Under the pieces are notes generated by a model. It was not told the DNA's origin and made no database searches. It worked only from the letters and a program-made list of their open reading frames with translations. Positions 6,268 through 7,522 of a DNA stretch of 7,522 nucleotides are shown piece after piece. The DNA comes from Victivallis vadensis. GTDB taxonomy: Bacteria; Verrucomicrobiota; Lentisphaeria; Victivallales; GWF2-50-93. Positions within the stretch are counted from its first letter, which is position 1, and each line of letters begins with the position of its first letter. Made by a program: the position numbers and the translations under genes. The stretch is from contig DYRX01000214.1 of NCBI GenBank assembly GCA_020718525.1, positions 1 to 7,522 on the forward strand, in the 5' to 3' direction.

Positions 6268-7463
6268 TGAGAACTCTTTTCGATTCCGTCGAGTCCGTGA
6301 CGACAGCATTGCGCCGCGGCGAGATGGTGGTGATAACCGATGATGAGAACAGGGAGAACGAGGGCGACTTGGTCCTAGCCGCCGCCCACGCAACTCCTCA
6401 GGCCGTCAACTTCATGGCTAAGCATGCGCGTGGACTTGTCTGCGTCCCGATCACCCTGGAGCGCGCAAAGGAGCTCTCTCTTGATTCCATGTGCGAAGCA
6501 AACGACGCGTTTAGAACCGCGTTCACAGTCAGCGTTGATGCGAAAAATGGTGTGAGCACAGGCATTTCCGCATTTGACAGGGCAAAAACAATTTCCGTCC
6601 TCATAGACCCGGCGTCCTCCAGGGACAATCTCACGGTGCCTGGACACATTTTCCCTCTTGTCTCCAAGCCCGGAGGAGTGCTCCAAAGGGCGGGACACAC
6701 CGAAGCGGGCATTGATCTTGCGAGACTCGCGGGACTCTATCCTGCCGCCGTCATCTGCGAGATCATGAACGACGACGGCTCGATGGCAAGACTGCCGGAA
6801 CTGCTCAAGTTCTGCAAAAAGCATTCCCTGAAGATCTGCTCCATTGCCAAGCTGATTGAATACCGCAGGAAAAAGGAGACGCTCATCTCGCTAGAGCAGA
6901 GCACCAGGCTTCCGACCAGACACGGTCTTTTCGCGCTCCGCCTATACAAGAGCATACTCGATGGAACGGAGCATCTCGCCCTTGTGTATGGAAATGTCGA
7001 ACACAAGGAGAATGTGCTCGTCAGAGTCCACAGCGAATGCCTTACCGGAGACGTCTTTGGCTCGATGAGATGCGACTGCGGAGATCAGCTCGACACTGCC
7101 ATGAGGATGATTGTCGAAGACGGCGCAGGAATCATCGTATATATGCGGCAGGAAGGCCGGGGAATCGGACTGCTCAACAAAATCCATGCGTATCGTCTTC
7201 AGGACGAAGGACATGACACTGTCGAAGCCAATGAGATACTTGGTTTCAAACCAGACCTGAGAGAGTATGGAGTCGGCGCCCAGATCATATCGGATCTCAA
7301 GGTCAAGAGCATCAGGCTTCTTACGAACAATCCACAGAAAATCGTTGGAGTCAAAGGATACGGCTTCAAAGTCGCTGGACGCGTTCCAATCCGGATCGAG
7401 CCTCAGGAGCACAACTGCAAGTACCTGAGCACCAAAAAGAAAAAGCTCGGACACATCATCTGA
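6267..7463 (+). CDS. ribBA: Bifunctional DHBP synthase / GTP cyclohydrolase II
   Basis: This 398-residue fusion catalyses both entry steps of riboflavin synthesis: ribulose-5-phosphate to 3,4-dihydroxy-2-butanone-4-phosphate, and GTP to the diaminopyrimidinone intermediate. The N-terminal RibB domain (about 1-200) has DDENRENEGD (25-34), TGISAFDRAKTI (98-109), PGHIFPL (125-131) and GGVLQRAGHTEA (136-147). The C-terminal RibA domain (about 206-398) has VRVHSECLTGDVFGS (252-266). Its zinc ligands Cys258, Cys269 and Cys271 are intact, as are RQEGRGIGL (294-302), LREYGVGAQI (331-340), LLTNNP (351-356) and the ending KKKLGHII. Both domains look complete and active. ATG at 6267 overlaps the ATPase stop as TGATG with no clear Shine-Dalgarno, so it probably relies on translational coupling. 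Other riboflavin genes may follow beyond the window, but nothing shows this. Confidence 0.96.
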   Translation: MRTLFDSVESVTTALRRGEMVVITDDENRENEGDLVLAAAHATPQAVNFMAKHARGLVCVPITLERAKELSLDSMCEANDAFRTAFTVSVDAKNGVSTGISAFDRAKTISVLIDPASSRDNLTVPGHIFPLVSKPGGVLQRAGHTEAGIDLARLAGLYPAAVICEIMNDDGSMARLPELLKFCKKHSLKICSIAKLIEYRRKKETLISLEQSTRLPTRHGLFALRLYKSILDGTEHLALVYGNVEHKENVLVRVHSECLTGDVFGSMRCDCGDQLDTAMRMIVEDGAGIIVYMRQEGRGIGLLNKIHAYRLQDEGHDTVEANEILGFKPDLREYGVGAQIISDLKVKSIRLLTNNPQKIVGVKGYGFKVAGRVPIRIEPQEHNCKYLSTKKKKLGHII

Positions 7464-7522
7464 CACTTGGGCGATATACATATGTTCCGCTAAGCACGTC
7501 ACAATCGAGAGCGGCATTGTAA

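Noticed and set aside
6942..7517. Minus-strand 191-codon frame over the end of ribBA and beyond
   Set aside because: Mostly antisense to the highly conserved GTP cyclohydrolase II domain; the product resembles nothing known and no start signal is evident.
7464..7522. Start of another riboflavin gene after ribBA
   Set aside because: The only ATG reading here stops after three codons, and no Shine-Dalgarno-led start is visible before the window ends.

Overview
The window carries six complete genes, all on the + strand, in two groups. The organism looks like a Gram-negative-type (diderm) bacterium of moderate GC: starts are preceded by purine-rich Shine-Dalgarno sequences, there is an LpxL/HtrB-type lipid acyltransferase, and the intergenic spaces carry a 'TTTGTGTTCGTGT'-type dispersed sequence. 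From memory such sequence is common in environmental PVC-superphylum and related genomes (Lentisphaerota, Kiritimatiellota, Verrucomicrobiota, Planctomycetota). That placement is a low-confidence guess.

Group 1 (236-4968) is a tightly packed four-gene unit: two paralogous membrane-anchored SPFH/band-7 proteins, an LpxL-like acyltransferase and a small FHA-domain protein. The first two junctions are 4-base stop/start overlaps (ATGA, GTGA). The third is a 13-base gap with a strong Shine-Dalgarno, so co-expression is very likely. The most notable feature is that both SPFH proteins carry a threefold tandem repeat of about 57 residues between the membrane segment and the SPFH core. The third unit corresponds to the normal start of the SPFH fold. 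Repeats, SPFH core, coiled coil and tail in that order resemble major vault protein, with a membrane anchor added.

Group 2 (5161-7463) holds an MsmX/UgpC/MalK-type sugar-importer ATPase, followed with a one-base TGATG overlap by a complete bifunctional riboflavin enzyme, RibBA. No permease or binding-protein gene is visible.

Non-coding DNA is limited to 1-235 (a dispersed-type sequence, a 9-bp stem-loop and a weak promoter candidate), 4969-5160 (the same type of sequence and a 9-bp inverted repeat) and 7464-7522 (nothing recognised). No tRNA, rRNA, CRISPR array or insertion sequence was seen.

A reasonable but untested reading of group 1 is a membrane-organising module: a paired SPFH scaffold, an enzyme that changes membrane lipid acylation and a phosphothreonine-reading adaptor. 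The partners of the FHA protein (a kinase or phosphoprotein) are not in this window.
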